Positions 1-6,261 of a stretch of 6,407 nucleotides of DNA are shown here, piece by piece. Origin of the DNA: Cycloclasticus sp. (GTDB lineage Bacteria > Pseudomonadota > Gammaproteobacteria > Methylococcales > Cycloclasticaceae); assembly GCA_012960055.1 (NCBI GenBank), contig DUCA01000049.1, positions 1 to 6,407 of the forward strand, written 5' to 3'. The notes under the pieces are model-generated. The model had not been told where the DNA came from and made no database searches. It saw only the letters and a program-made list of their open reading frames with translations. The translations under genes and the position numbers were made by a program. Each line of letters starts with the position of its first letter. Position 1 is the first letter of the stretch.

Positions 1-47
1 GCCTGGCTTTTTAGAATAAAGCTGATTTGTAGGTCAACTCTGTTCAT
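1..47 (-). CDS. recO: RecO, DNA repair protein, N-terminal fragment (runs off left edge)
   Basis: Only the first 15 codons are present, reading MNRVDLQISFILKSQ. RecO works with RecF and RecR in recombinational repair, helping to load RecA onto SSB-coated single-stranded DNA. The fragment resembles the usual RecO opening, in which a short polar stretch leads into a strand of the type 'AFILHSRPY' at the start of the N-terminal OB fold. The ATG at 47 is in the same frame as the era stop at 78-80, so the frame is open for ten codons upstream and a TTG at 74-72 is an alternative start. ATG is preferred because the family alignment begins there and a GGAA lies 4 bases upstream. The gene order era-recO is the standard gammaproteobacterial one. 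Identity rests on this order plus a weak N-terminal match, since the diagnostic body of the protein is outside the window. Confidence 0.72.
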   Translation of the reverse strand, partial: MNRVDLQISFILKSQ

Positions 48-77
48 TGGTTTCCAGCTAACAGTTTGGGGCAATAA

Positions 78-980
78 CTACTCAAGACCTCGGTAGCCGA
101 GACCAATCAAATCACGTTCACTATCAGACCAGTTCTTTTTAACTTTAACCCAAAGGTTTAAGTACACCTTAGATCCTATGAGTTTTTCAATATCTAAACG
201 CGCTTGTGTGCCAACCTCTTTTAAACCCGCACCTTTATCACCGATAACAATGTTCTTTTGACCTTCACGCTCAACCCACACCACCGCATAAATCCGCGTG
301 ATGTTTTTTTCGACTTTAAATTGATCAATGCTGATACTCAAAGAATGCGGTATTTCTTGCCCTAAACGACGTATTAACTTTTCACGAATAATTTCTGTGG
401 TCATAAAACGCACTGAACTATCCGTTACCTGGTCTTCAGGGAACATCAATTCACCTTCCGGCAACAAGTTCAGTAAGAGCTTTTCAAATTCGTCTAACTG
501 CTTACCGGTTAACGCTGAAATGGGAATGATGGACTTGAAATCATGCTCAAGGCTTATTTTTTGAATAAACGGCAGTAATGTTTCTTTTCTGTCTATTTTA
601 TCAATCTTATTAATGGCCAATACGACCGGCGCACCTTCAGTTTTAAGCTTTTCTAAAATCGAGATATCAATATCGTCCCATTGCATGTCATCTTTCACCC
701 AAACAATCACATCGACACCCATCAAGCTCGTGTCAGCTGTTTTGTTTAAGTATTTATTCAGCGCGCGTTTGCCACCCAAATGCATGCCCGGTGTATCCAC
801 ATACACAACCTGCGCAGCATCGGTGGTTTTAATACCTAAGATACGGTGCCGAGTGGTTTGGGGCCGCCTGGATGTTATGCTTATTTTTTGCTTAAGCAAG
901 TTATTTAATAACGTAGATTTACCGGCGTTTGGCGCACCAATTAATGCAACAAAACCGGTTTTAAAAGATGATTTGGTCAT
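78..980 (-). CDS. era: GTPase Era, 30S ribosome assembly factor
   Basis: Era is an essential GTPase that binds the 3' end of 16S rRNA and promotes late maturation of the 30S subunit, in the cytoplasm and loosely at the inner membrane. At 300 residues it is full length for the family. The G domain shows G1 GAPNAGKST (15-23), a G2 threonine pair in RPQTTRHR (39-46), G3 DTPG (62-65), G4 NKID (124-127) and G5 SAL (155-157). The C-terminal KH RNA-binding domain (about 200-283) carries the GxxG-type loop in VIGDKGAG (245-252) and ends with the typical LWVKVK (276-281) and a GLGY close to the C-terminus (293-296). The ATG at 980 overlaps the rnc stop as ATGA. No Shine-Dalgarno sequence is visible upstream, where the bases are AT-only for several codons. 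Translation is therefore inferred to be coupled to rnc, which would link RNase III and ribosome assembly output. Confidence 0.98.
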   Translation of the reverse strand: MTKSSFKTGFVALIGAPNAGKSTLLNNLLKQKISITSRRPQTTRHRILGIKTTDAAQVVYVDTPGMHLGGKRALNKYLNKTADTSLMGVDVIVWVKDDMQWDDIDISILEKLKTEGAPVVLAINKIDKIDRKETLLPFIQKISLEHDFKSIIPISALTGKQLDEFEKLLLNLLPEGELMFPEDQVTDSSVRFMTTEIIREKLIRRLGQEIPHSLSISIDQFKVEKNITRIYAVVWVEREGQKNIVIGDKGAGLKEVGTQARLDIEKLIGSKVYLNLWVKVKKNWSDSERDLIGLGYRGLE

Positions 981-1651
981 TTAATTAAGTTTTTTAAAAT
1001 TTTAGATGCCGACTTTTGTTCGGCTTTTTTTCGCGATGAGGCGGTAGAAGAAACGCTTTTTTCAATGCCATCTACGTGGCATTCGACCTTAAATTGTTGA
1101 TTGTGGTCAAGACCCGTTGTAGAAACAACCGTGTAGTTTGGGACCGAAATTCCGCGAGCTTGTAAGTACTCTTGCAGTTGAGTTTTAGGATCTTTAGTCG
1201 CTGTTTCTAAAGTTAACAATTCAAACTGGGCACTAAAAATCCTTAACACCCATGCTCGTGATGATTCGAGGCCTTTGTCTTTATAAATAGCACCGATAAT
1301 CGCTTCTACAGCATCCGACAAAATAGAGGAACGGTGCTTACCGCCACTTTTCATTTCCCCTTGCCCTAAAATCAGCTCTTCACTTAAATCCAATTTTTTA
1401 GCAATTCCAGCCAATGACTCTCTATTGACGAGATGGGCCCTAAGTCGACTCATAATGCCTTCATCAACATCGGGGAAACGTGTGTAAATCTCGTCAGCCA
1501 CAACGAAGCCTAAGATCGAGTCACCCAGAAACTCGAGTCGCTCATTGTTGCTTTTGCCAATGCTACGATGCGTTAATGCCTGCTCTAATAATTCATGATT
1601 ATTAAACGTGGTATTAATTTTCTTCTGTAGTCTTTTTAGTTCGAAGCTCAA
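977..1651 (-). CDS. rnc: Ribonuclease III, TTG start
   Basis: RNase III cleaves double-stranded RNA, processing the rRNA precursor and many mRNAs and sRNA duplexes as a homodimer in the cytoplasm. At 224 residues it is close to the E. coli length. The catalytic domain carries the signature NERLEFLGDS (36-45), with metal-binding residues inferred at E40, D44, D113 and E116 (the latter two in LSDAVEAI). The double-stranded RNA-binding domain spans about 154-222, opening with DPKTQLQEYLQ and closing with the basic RKKAEQKSASKIL helix. The start codon is TTG at 1651: an in-frame TAA lies two codons upstream, AGGG at 1663-1660 lies 8 bases before it, and no methionine occurs until residue 67, inside the catalytic domain. 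The gene follows lepB after 43 bases, and its TGA overlaps the era ATG by four bases. All key residues are intact. Confidence 0.98.
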   Translation of the reverse strand: MSFELKRLQKKINTTFNNHELLEQALTHRSIGKSNNERLEFLGDSILGFVVADEIYTRFPDVDEGIMSRLRAHLVNRESLAGIAKKLDLSEELILGQGEMKSGGKHRSSILSDAVEAIIGAIYKDKGLESSRAWVLRIFSAQFELLTLETATKDPKTQLQEYLQARGISVPNYTVVSTTGLDHNQQFKVECHVDGIEKSVSSTASSRKKAEQKSASKILKNLIK

Positions 1652-1659
1652 TGTTTAAA

Positions 1660-1663
1660 CCCT
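1660..1663 (-). promoter_or_regulatory. Ribosome binding site of rnc
   Basis: AGGG (within GCAGGG, minus strand) lies 8 bases before the TTG codon at 1651-1649. It supports TTG as the rnc start. The spacer contains the palindrome GTTTAAAC, which is too short to be called a structure. Confidence 0.6.
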
Positions 1664-1694
1664 GCTGTAATTTTTAATATCTGAGCGTTAATTT

Positions 1695-2465
1695 TTAGTG
1701 TATTGCAGAACCTAATCTGTGCCAATTTATACCGTTATTGTCAGCATCCCAGTTCATCCAAATCACAACAGCTTTACCTACAATGTTTTCTTCCGGCACG
1801 GTTCCCCAATAACGACTGTCGTTACTGTTATCACGGTTATCACCCATCATAAAGTAATGCCCTTCCGGTACAACCGTTTCACCTTCAATTGAAGGGCGGC
1901 CTTGCATAATCAATATATCGTGTTCTTGCGTTGGCAATGACTCATTTTGCAATAATGCGCCGGTCATATTACTCCCTTGCCCTACACCTTCATATAGGCC
2001 TAATGGTTTTTGGGTGATACGTTGCCCATTAATATACACATGCTTATCAAAATACCCTACTTTATCTCCGGGTAAGGCAATAACACGCTTTATGTAATCT
2101 AATGAAGGATTCTTAGGATAGCGAAACACCATAACATCACCACGCTTTGGTTCACCTATCTCAATTATTTTTGTGTTAACGACTGGCAAACGGATACCGT
2201 AGGAGAATTTATTAACCAAGATGAAGTCACCGATTAAAAGCGTTGGCATCATAGAACTCGACGGTATTCTAAACGGTTCAAAAATAAAAGAACGCAAGAC
2301 TAAGACAAACAACAACACCGGAAAGAACGATTTTGCATACTCAACTAAAACCGGCTCTTTACTATTTTTATGGTCGCGCTTACGTTGCGTTAGCCAATAA
2401 ACCCCTGCTATTAAACCCGTTATAAACGTCGCCAGTGTTAACGCTGCTGAAAAATCAAAATGCAT
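1695..2465 (-). CDS. lepB: Signal peptidase I
   Basis: This inner-membrane serine protease removes signal peptides from proteins exported by Sec or Tat. At 256 residues it is shorter than E. coli LepB (324) but carries all conserved boxes. Two hydrophobic segments lie at about 5-25 and 47-62, with a basic stretch between them (QRKRDHKNSK, 27-36), consistent with two membrane anchors, a short cytoplasmic loop and a periplasmic catalytic domain. Box B, RIPSSSMMPTLLIGD (66-80), contains the nucleophile, inferred as S71 just before M72. Box D, DYIKRVIALPGD (123-134), contains the general base K126. Box E is GDNRDNSNDSRYWG (208-221). The ATG at 2465 shares its first base with the lepA TAA (TAATG), and AGGA lies 8 bases upstream inside the lepA end, so the start is firm and translation is probably coupled. 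MucD, encoded upstream, is a likely substrate. Confidence 0.98.
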   Translation of the reverse strand: MHFDFSAALTLATFITGLIAGVYWLTQRKRDHKNSKEPVLVEYAKSFFPVLLFVLVLRSFIFEPFRIPSSSMMPTLLIGDFILVNKFSYGIRLPVVNTKIIEIGEPKRGDVMVFRYPKNPSLDYIKRVIALPGDKVGYFDKHVYINGQRITQKPLGLYEGVGQGSNMTGALLQNESLPTQEHDILIMQGRPSIEGETVVPEGHYFMMGDNRDNSNDSRYWGTVPEENIVGKAVVIWMNWDADNNGINWHRLGSAIH

Positions 2466-4282
2466 TAGTCATTTCCTAATTTAAGTACAGCAAGGAAGGC
2501 ATCTTGTGGAATTTCAACATTACCGACTTGTTTCATTCGTTTTTTACCCGCTTTTTGTTTTTCTAACAATTTGCGTTTACGAGAAATATCACCGCCGTAA
2601 CACTTCGCCGTTACGTTTTTCCTTAACGCTTTAACGGAAGAGCGAGCAATAATTTTTGCACCAATGGCCGCTTGAATAGCAATTTCAAACATTTGACGAG
2701 GAATCAATTCTTTCATTTTCTCGACCAACTCACGGCCACGGTTTTGGCTGATATCTTTATGCACAATTAAAGATAAGGCATCCACCCTATCACCATTGAT
2801 TAACACGTCTAATTTAACCAGTGGTTCTGCCTGAAAGCGTTTAAACTCATATTCAAACGAAGCGTAGCCTCTGCTGACTGATTTAAGCCTGTCGAAGAAA
2901 TCCAAAACCACTTCACTCATCGGCATTTCATAACTCAATGATACTTGCTTACCCATGTACTGCATTTTCGTTTGGACACCTCGCTTATCCATGCACAACG
3001 TAATCACATTACCTACGTACTCTTGCGGCACCAAGATGTGCGCTTCAATGATAGGTTCTCGAATTTCGTTAACCGTAGATATATCGGGCAATTTAGCAGG
3101 ATTATCAACTTCTATAATATCTCCATTATGCAACTGCACTTCATAAATAACGGTTGGCGCCGTTGTAATAAGGTCTAGGTCATATTCTCGTTCAAGACGC
3201 TCTTGGATAATCTCCATATGCAGCAAACCGAGAAAACCGCAACGGAAACCAAAACCAAGGGCATCTGAGGTTTCTGGCTCGTAATTCAACGATGCATCAT
3301 TCAATTTAAGCTTGTTTAATGACTCTCGAAGGTTTTCGTAATCATTTGAACTTGATGGAAACAGGCCGGCAAAAACACGTGCTTGGACGGTTTTAAAACC
3401 TGGCAATGTCGTTTCTGCTGGCTTATTTGCAAAAGTAATCGTATCACCGACAGGTGCACCATAAATATCTTTAATCCCGGCGACCATAAAACCCACATCG
3501 CCAGGAACAAGCTCATCGAGGACTTCTCTTTTAGGAGTAAAAACACCAACCTGATCGACTAAATGGATATCATTTGACGACATCATTTTAATTTTATGTT
3601 TCTTTTTAATCGTGCCATTTACAACACGAATCAAAGAAACCACACCTAGATAATTATCGAACCATGAGTCAATTATAAGTGCCTGCAAAGGCGCATCAGG
3701 GTCGCCTTCAGGTGCAGGAACATGATTAACAATTTGTTCTAACACTTGATCTACACCTAGACCGGTCTTAGCGCTAATATGTGGCGCCTCAATCGCTTCG
3801 ATACCAATAATTTCTTCTATTTCTTCAGCCACCCGCTCGGGCTCCGCTGAAGGTAAATCAATTTTATTTAGGATAGGCAATACTTCCAAGCCTAACTCGA
3901 GCGCTGTGTAACAGTTTGCCACGCTTTGCGCTTCAACACCTTGAGCCGCATCAACAACCAATAAGGCGCCTTCACAGGCCGCTAACGAACGCGACACCTC
4001 ATAAGAGAAGTCCACATGCCCAGGTGTATCAATAAAATTCAGCTTATACGTTTTTCCGTCTTTAGCCGTGTAATGGAGCGTCACGCTTTGCGCTTTAATG
4101 GTAATGCCACGTTCACGTTCAATGTCCATCGAATCGAGAACCTGTTCTTCCATTTCACGATCACTTAAGCCGCCACATATATGAATTAATCGATCGGCAA
4201 GCGTCGATTTCCCATGGTCTACGTGAGCAATTATCGAGAAATTTCTTGTTAAGCTAATATCAGACACACTTTTACTCATCAT
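2465..4282 (-). CDS. lepA: Elongation factor 4 (LepA), ribosome-associated GTPase
   Basis: LepA/EF4 is a translational GTPase related to EF-G. It binds the ribosome and has been linked to back-translocation, to translation under ionic stress and to 30S biogenesis. The 605-residue product is full length. The G domain shows G1 AHVDHGKS (19-26), G2 RGIT (58-61), G3 DTPGH (85-89), G4 NKID (139-142) and G5 SAK (170-172). Domain II and EF-G-like domains III and V follow, with FGFRCGFLGLLHM in the middle region. The LepA-specific C-terminal domain is unmistakable: YGGDISRKRKLLEKQKAGKK followed by RMKQVGNVEIPQDAF near the end. Two adjacent ATG codons (4282 and 4279) could each initiate, and a TAA immediately upstream excludes any earlier start. 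No good Shine-Dalgarno sequence is visible. The gene ends one base into lepB and begins 86 bases after mucD. Confidence 0.99.
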   Translation of the reverse strand: MMSKSVSDISLTRNFSIIAHVDHGKSTLADRLIHICGGLSDREMEEQVLDSMDIERERGITIKAQSVTLHYTAKDGKTYKLNFIDTPGHVDFSYEVSRSLAACEGALLVVDAAQGVEAQSVANCYTALELGLEVLPILNKIDLPSAEPERVAEEIEEIIGIEAIEAPHISAKTGLGVDQVLEQIVNHVPAPEGDPDAPLQALIIDSWFDNYLGVVSLIRVVNGTIKKKHKIKMMSSNDIHLVDQVGVFTPKREVLDELVPGDVGFMVAGIKDIYGAPVGDTITFANKPAETTLPGFKTVQARVFAGLFPSSSNDYENLRESLNKLKLNDASLNYEPETSDALGFGFRCGFLGLLHMEIIQERLEREYDLDLITTAPTVIYEVQLHNGDIIEVDNPAKLPDISTVNEIREPIIEAHILVPQEYVGNVITLCMDKRGVQTKMQYMGKQVSLSYEMPMSEVVLDFFDRLKSVSRGYASFEYEFKRFQAEPLVKLDVLINGDRVDALSLIVHKDISQNRGRELVEKMKELIPRQMFEIAIQAAIGAKIIARSSVKALRKNVTAKCYGGDISRKRKLLEKQKAGKKRMKQVGNVEIPQDAFLAVLKLGND

Positions 4283-4299
4283 TTACGGGCACGGCCCAT
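4279..4299 (-). other. Possible six-codon leader ORF overlapping the lepA start
   Basis: In the lepA leader an ATG at 4299 opens a frame reading M-G-R-A-R-K and then TGA. The TGA (4281-4279) overlaps the first lepA ATG in an ATGATG context. Codons 2-5 coincide with the short inverted repeat GGGC-CGT-GCCC. This is seen directly in the sequence. Whether it is translated is unknown: no strong ribosome binding site precedes it, and such short ORFs arise often by chance. Confidence 0.2.
4287..4297 (-). repeat. Short inverted repeat GGGC-CGT-GCCC in the lepA leader
   Basis: The arms GGGC and GCCC are separated by three bases and end 4 bases before the first lepA ATG. The 4-bp all-GC stem sits where a Shine-Dalgarno sequence would normally be and could affect initiation. 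It is too short to be called a terminator. Its role is unproven. Confidence 0.35.
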
Positions 4300-4320
4300 A
4301 ATTTTCGTTAAATTTAATAT

Positions 4321-4346
4321 GAAAACGCCTCATATGAGGCGTTTTC
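4321..4346. terminator. Perfect 26-base inverted repeat between mucD and lepA, probable bidirectional terminator
   Basis: The two 13-base halves, GAAAACGCCTCAT and ATGAGGCGTTTTC, are exact reverse complements. They would form a stem with a GC-rich core (CGCCTC/GAGGCG) and a small ATAT-type loop. Four A's flank the core on one side and four T's on the other on either strand, the usual form of a bidirectional intrinsic terminator. It lies 22 bases after the mucD stop. The T tract is short and is interrupted by C (TTTTCATATTAAATTT on the minus strand), so termination may be partial and some transcripts could continue into lepA. An RNA-processing or 3'-end-stabilising hairpin is the alternative. 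Confidence 0.7.
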
Positions 4347-4368
4347 ACGATGTGCCGTATTGTACCCT

Positions 4369-5769
4369 CTATTTTTTCAAAGCGAGGAAAATCGGGTTGC
4401 CTTGACGGTTAATAAGGACAGAAAAGTATTTATCGTCGTCCATATCGTCAACTAATTCTTTAAAGTGCTTTGTGTTGTTGATATCAATACCAGCAAACTG
4501 CATAACAACATCACCTGCACGAAGACCTGCCTTAAACGCTATACCATCACCGACTGACTTGATGAGCACACCGTGCTTTTTAATATCTAATTTATCACGC
4601 ATTTGTGCTGTTAAATTAACGGCACCCATGCCAAGAATACTCTTTGATGGAAGCTTGGTTTTTACATCGTTAACGGGCCCTTCGTCTTCAGGTAAGTTTT
4701 CAAGCGTTACCATCAATGTCTTGCTTTTTTTATTGCGTATTATTTTAACGTTAGCTGTTCTCTTTATATCAGCAGAACCCACTAACGGCGGTAAAGACGA
4801 GGAGCGATCAACAGTTTGATTATTAAATGCCACAATAATATCACCAACACGAAGCCCCGCTTTCTCTGCTGGGCTATCATCGATAACTTGAGAAACCAGT
4901 GCGCCATGAGGTTTTTTCATATCGAAAGACTCGGCTAATTCGCGCGTTACATCCTGAATACGAACACCCAACCACCCCCTAACAACATGACCCGAATTTT
5001 TAAGTTGATTGCTAACGTTGATAGCCACGTCTATTGGTATTGCGAATGACAGCCCCATAAAGCCACCTGAACGGCTATATATTTGCGAGTTAATGCCGAC
5101 GACTTCTCCCGCCAAATTAAACAGCGGGCCGCCTGAGTTACCTGGGTTAATAGCGACATCAGTTTGGATAAAAGGCACATAGTTTTCTTTCGGCAAACTG
5201 CGCCCTTTAGCACTGACGATACCCGCGGTAACGGAGCTATCGAAACCGAAAGGGGAGCCGATGGCAAATACCCACTCCCCTACTTTAAGCTCTTTAGATG
5301 AGCCGAGTTTCACAACGGGCAGGTCTATTGCGTCAACTTTTAATAACGCCACATCAGTTCGTTCATCACTACCGACTAACGTTGCTTTTAACTCTCTACG
5401 GTCCTGTAACCTGACAATAATTTCATCTGCATTGCGGACAACGTGATGATTCGTCAACAAGTAACCATCCGACGAAATAATAAAACCAGAACCAAGCGAA
5501 CGTGCTTCACGCTGTCTTGGCATTTGCCCTTGACCACCAAAGAAGCGCTTTAACAAATCACCGTAAGGTGAGTTTTCCGGGAATTCAAAACCAGGCGGTA
5601 AAGCGCTACGTTGGGGGGCTGCTTTTTGTGTTGTACTGATATTAACAACCGCTTTGCTGTTTTGTTCAACCAGCACAGTAAAATCAGGGAGGTTATTGGC
5701 CTGTACACTATTAACTAAGACTAGACATAGAAACGCGAATAAAGAACGTCTATATATGGAATAAAGCAT
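4369..5769 (-). CDS. mucD: MucD/DegQ-type periplasmic serine endoprotease (HtrA family)
   Basis: This HtrA protease degrades misfolded envelope proteins in the periplasm. In Pseudomonas, MucD is encoded with AlgU-MucABC and restrains activation of the envelope stress response. The ATG at 5769 gives 466 residues: AAGGAG (5781-5776) lies 6 bases before it and the protein then begins with a signal peptide (YRRS, a hydrophobic core at about 10-20, likely cleavage after VQA, residue 24). The frame continues open to a TTG at 5802, but that would place 11 charged residues before the signal and bury the ribosome binding site. The trypsin-like domain carries H109 (TNHHV), D139 (ERTDVALL) and S212 (NPGNSGGPL). 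PDZ1 spans about 263-355 and PDZ2 about 376-466, each with an AGLR.GD core. Length fits MucD (about 470). Genomic position favours mucD over degP or degQ, though the product names overlap. Confidence 0.95.
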   Translation of the reverse strand: MLYSIYRRSLFAFLCLVLVNSVQANNLPDFTVLVEQNSKAVVNISTTQKAAPQRSALPPGFEFPENSPYGDLLKRFFGGQGQMPRQREARSLGSGFIISSDGYLLTNHHVVRNADEIIVRLQDRRELKATLVGSDERTDVALLKVDAIDLPVVKLGSSKELKVGEWVFAIGSPFGFDSSVTAGIVSAKGRSLPKENYVPFIQTDVAINPGNSGGPLFNLAGEVVGINSQIYSRSGGFMGLSFAIPIDVAINVSNQLKNSGHVVRGWLGVRIQDVTRELAESFDMKKPHGALVSQVIDDSPAEKAGLRVGDIIVAFNNQTVDRSSSLPPLVGSADIKRTANVKIIRNKKSKTLMVTLENLPEDEGPVNDVKTKLPSKSILGMGAVNLTAQMRDKLDIKKHGVLIKSVGDGIAFKAGLRAGDVVMQFAGIDINNTKHFKELVDDMDDDKYFSVLINRQGNPIFLALKK

Positions 5770-5775
5770 TACAAA

Positions 5776-5781
5776 CTCCTT
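5776..5781 (-). promoter_or_regulatory. Ribosome binding site of mucD
   Basis: AAGGAG on the minus strand lies 6 bases before the ATG at 5769-5767. It is the strongest Shine-Dalgarno sequence seen in the window. It decides the mucD start, because the alternative TTG at 5802 lies upstream of it. Confidence 0.85.
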
Positions 5782-5813
5782 TTTAAAATCATGTATTAAC
5801 AATAGGGATGATA

Positions 5814-6257
5814 TTAAAGCTTTTTCAATATAACCGGGTTGATTTTTTCAGGGCTGAAATAGTGTTTAATATAAAATTTAATGGCGAAATAACAACTTAA
5901 GAAGCCAGTAATGGCGCATGCAATAACCGGCAATTCATTGTTAACCCCCCATTGATCAACAAAGAATTGCCCTAATACTGCGAAGATAAATAAGCCGCAA
6001 AGGGGTGAAAAATAAATAAGGAAGGTTAAGCGAATAAATACATTCTCTTCAATACCCAGAAGAACTTTATCTCCTGTTTTCAATGATATATCAGAAAACA
6101 ATTGCAGTTCGATTTCTTTATTACCAAAGAATTTTGCTAAAATTGACGTTGAACACGAATCAGCTTCGTTGCAATGATTACAAGCCGAACTCTTTGTCGT
6201 GAGTACCTTAACGGATTTTTCATGTATAGATTTGACAGTCGCTGCTTCTTCAATCAT
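5814..6257 (-). CDS. rseC: RseC/MucC family inner-membrane protein, sigma-E regulation
   Basis: RseC (MucC) is a small inner-membrane protein co-encoded with the sigma-E regulators. It is reported as a mild positive modulator of sigma-E in E. coli and has also been tied to the Rsx/SoxR-reducing system. The 147-residue product shows the family layout: an N-terminal soluble part starting IEEAATVKS, a cysteine cluster ACNHCNEADSC (C26, C29, C35), a 'GDKVLLGI' segment (62-69), then two membrane helices (about 73-100 and 109-131) and a short tail. The cysteine spacing C-x2-C-x5-C suggests metal or redox binding, as in homologues. The ATG at 6257 lies 4 bases after the rseB stop with only a weak GAAAG upstream, so coupling to rseB is likely. 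mucD follows after 44 bases. The match is by layout and gene order as well as sequence. Confidence 0.92.
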   Translation of the reverse strand: MIEEAATVKSIHEKSVKVLTTKSSACNHCNEADSCSTSILAKFFGNKEIELQLFSDISLKTGDKVLLGIEENVFIRLTFLIYFSPLCGLFIFAVLGQFFVDQWGVNNELPVIACAITGFLSCYFAIKFYIKHYFSPEKINPVILKKL

Positions 6258-6261
6258 CTTT

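Noticed and set aside
328..984. Plus-strand ORFs of 78 and 123 codons (328-564 and 613-984).
   Set aside because: They lie wholly or almost wholly opposite era, which has every GTPase and KH motif. Their translations show no recognisable domain and they read as antisense shadows.
1652..1694. RNase III autoregulatory stem-loop upstream of rnc.
   Set aside because: The 43-base gap shows only the 8-base palindrome GTTTAAAC and no stem long enough for RNase III cleavage.
2945..3549. Plus-strand ORFs (2945-3178, 2955-3146) and an alternative minus-strand ORF (3316-3549) within lepA.
   Set aside because: All are inside the intact lepA reading frame in other frames, with low-complexity or motif-free translations.
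4300..4320. AT-rich stretch between the palindrome and lepA (TATTAA) as a possible -10 element.
   Set aside because: It is a weak match in generally AT-rich DNA. Any -35 would fall inside the inverted repeat and does not match the consensus.
4359..4364. TACAAT on the minus strand just after mucD, a good -10-like hexamer for a lepA promoter.
   Set aside because: No acceptable -35 element is found at 16-18 bases upstream (for example TTCCTC), and transcription from it would run straight into the palindrome. This is not enough to call a promoter.
4472..5446. Plus-strand ORFs (4472-4819, 5261-5446) and an alternative minus-strand ORF (5031-5267) within mucD.
   Set aside because: They overlap the intact mucD frame, which has its full catalytic triad and both PDZ domains. 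They show no independent evidence of coding.
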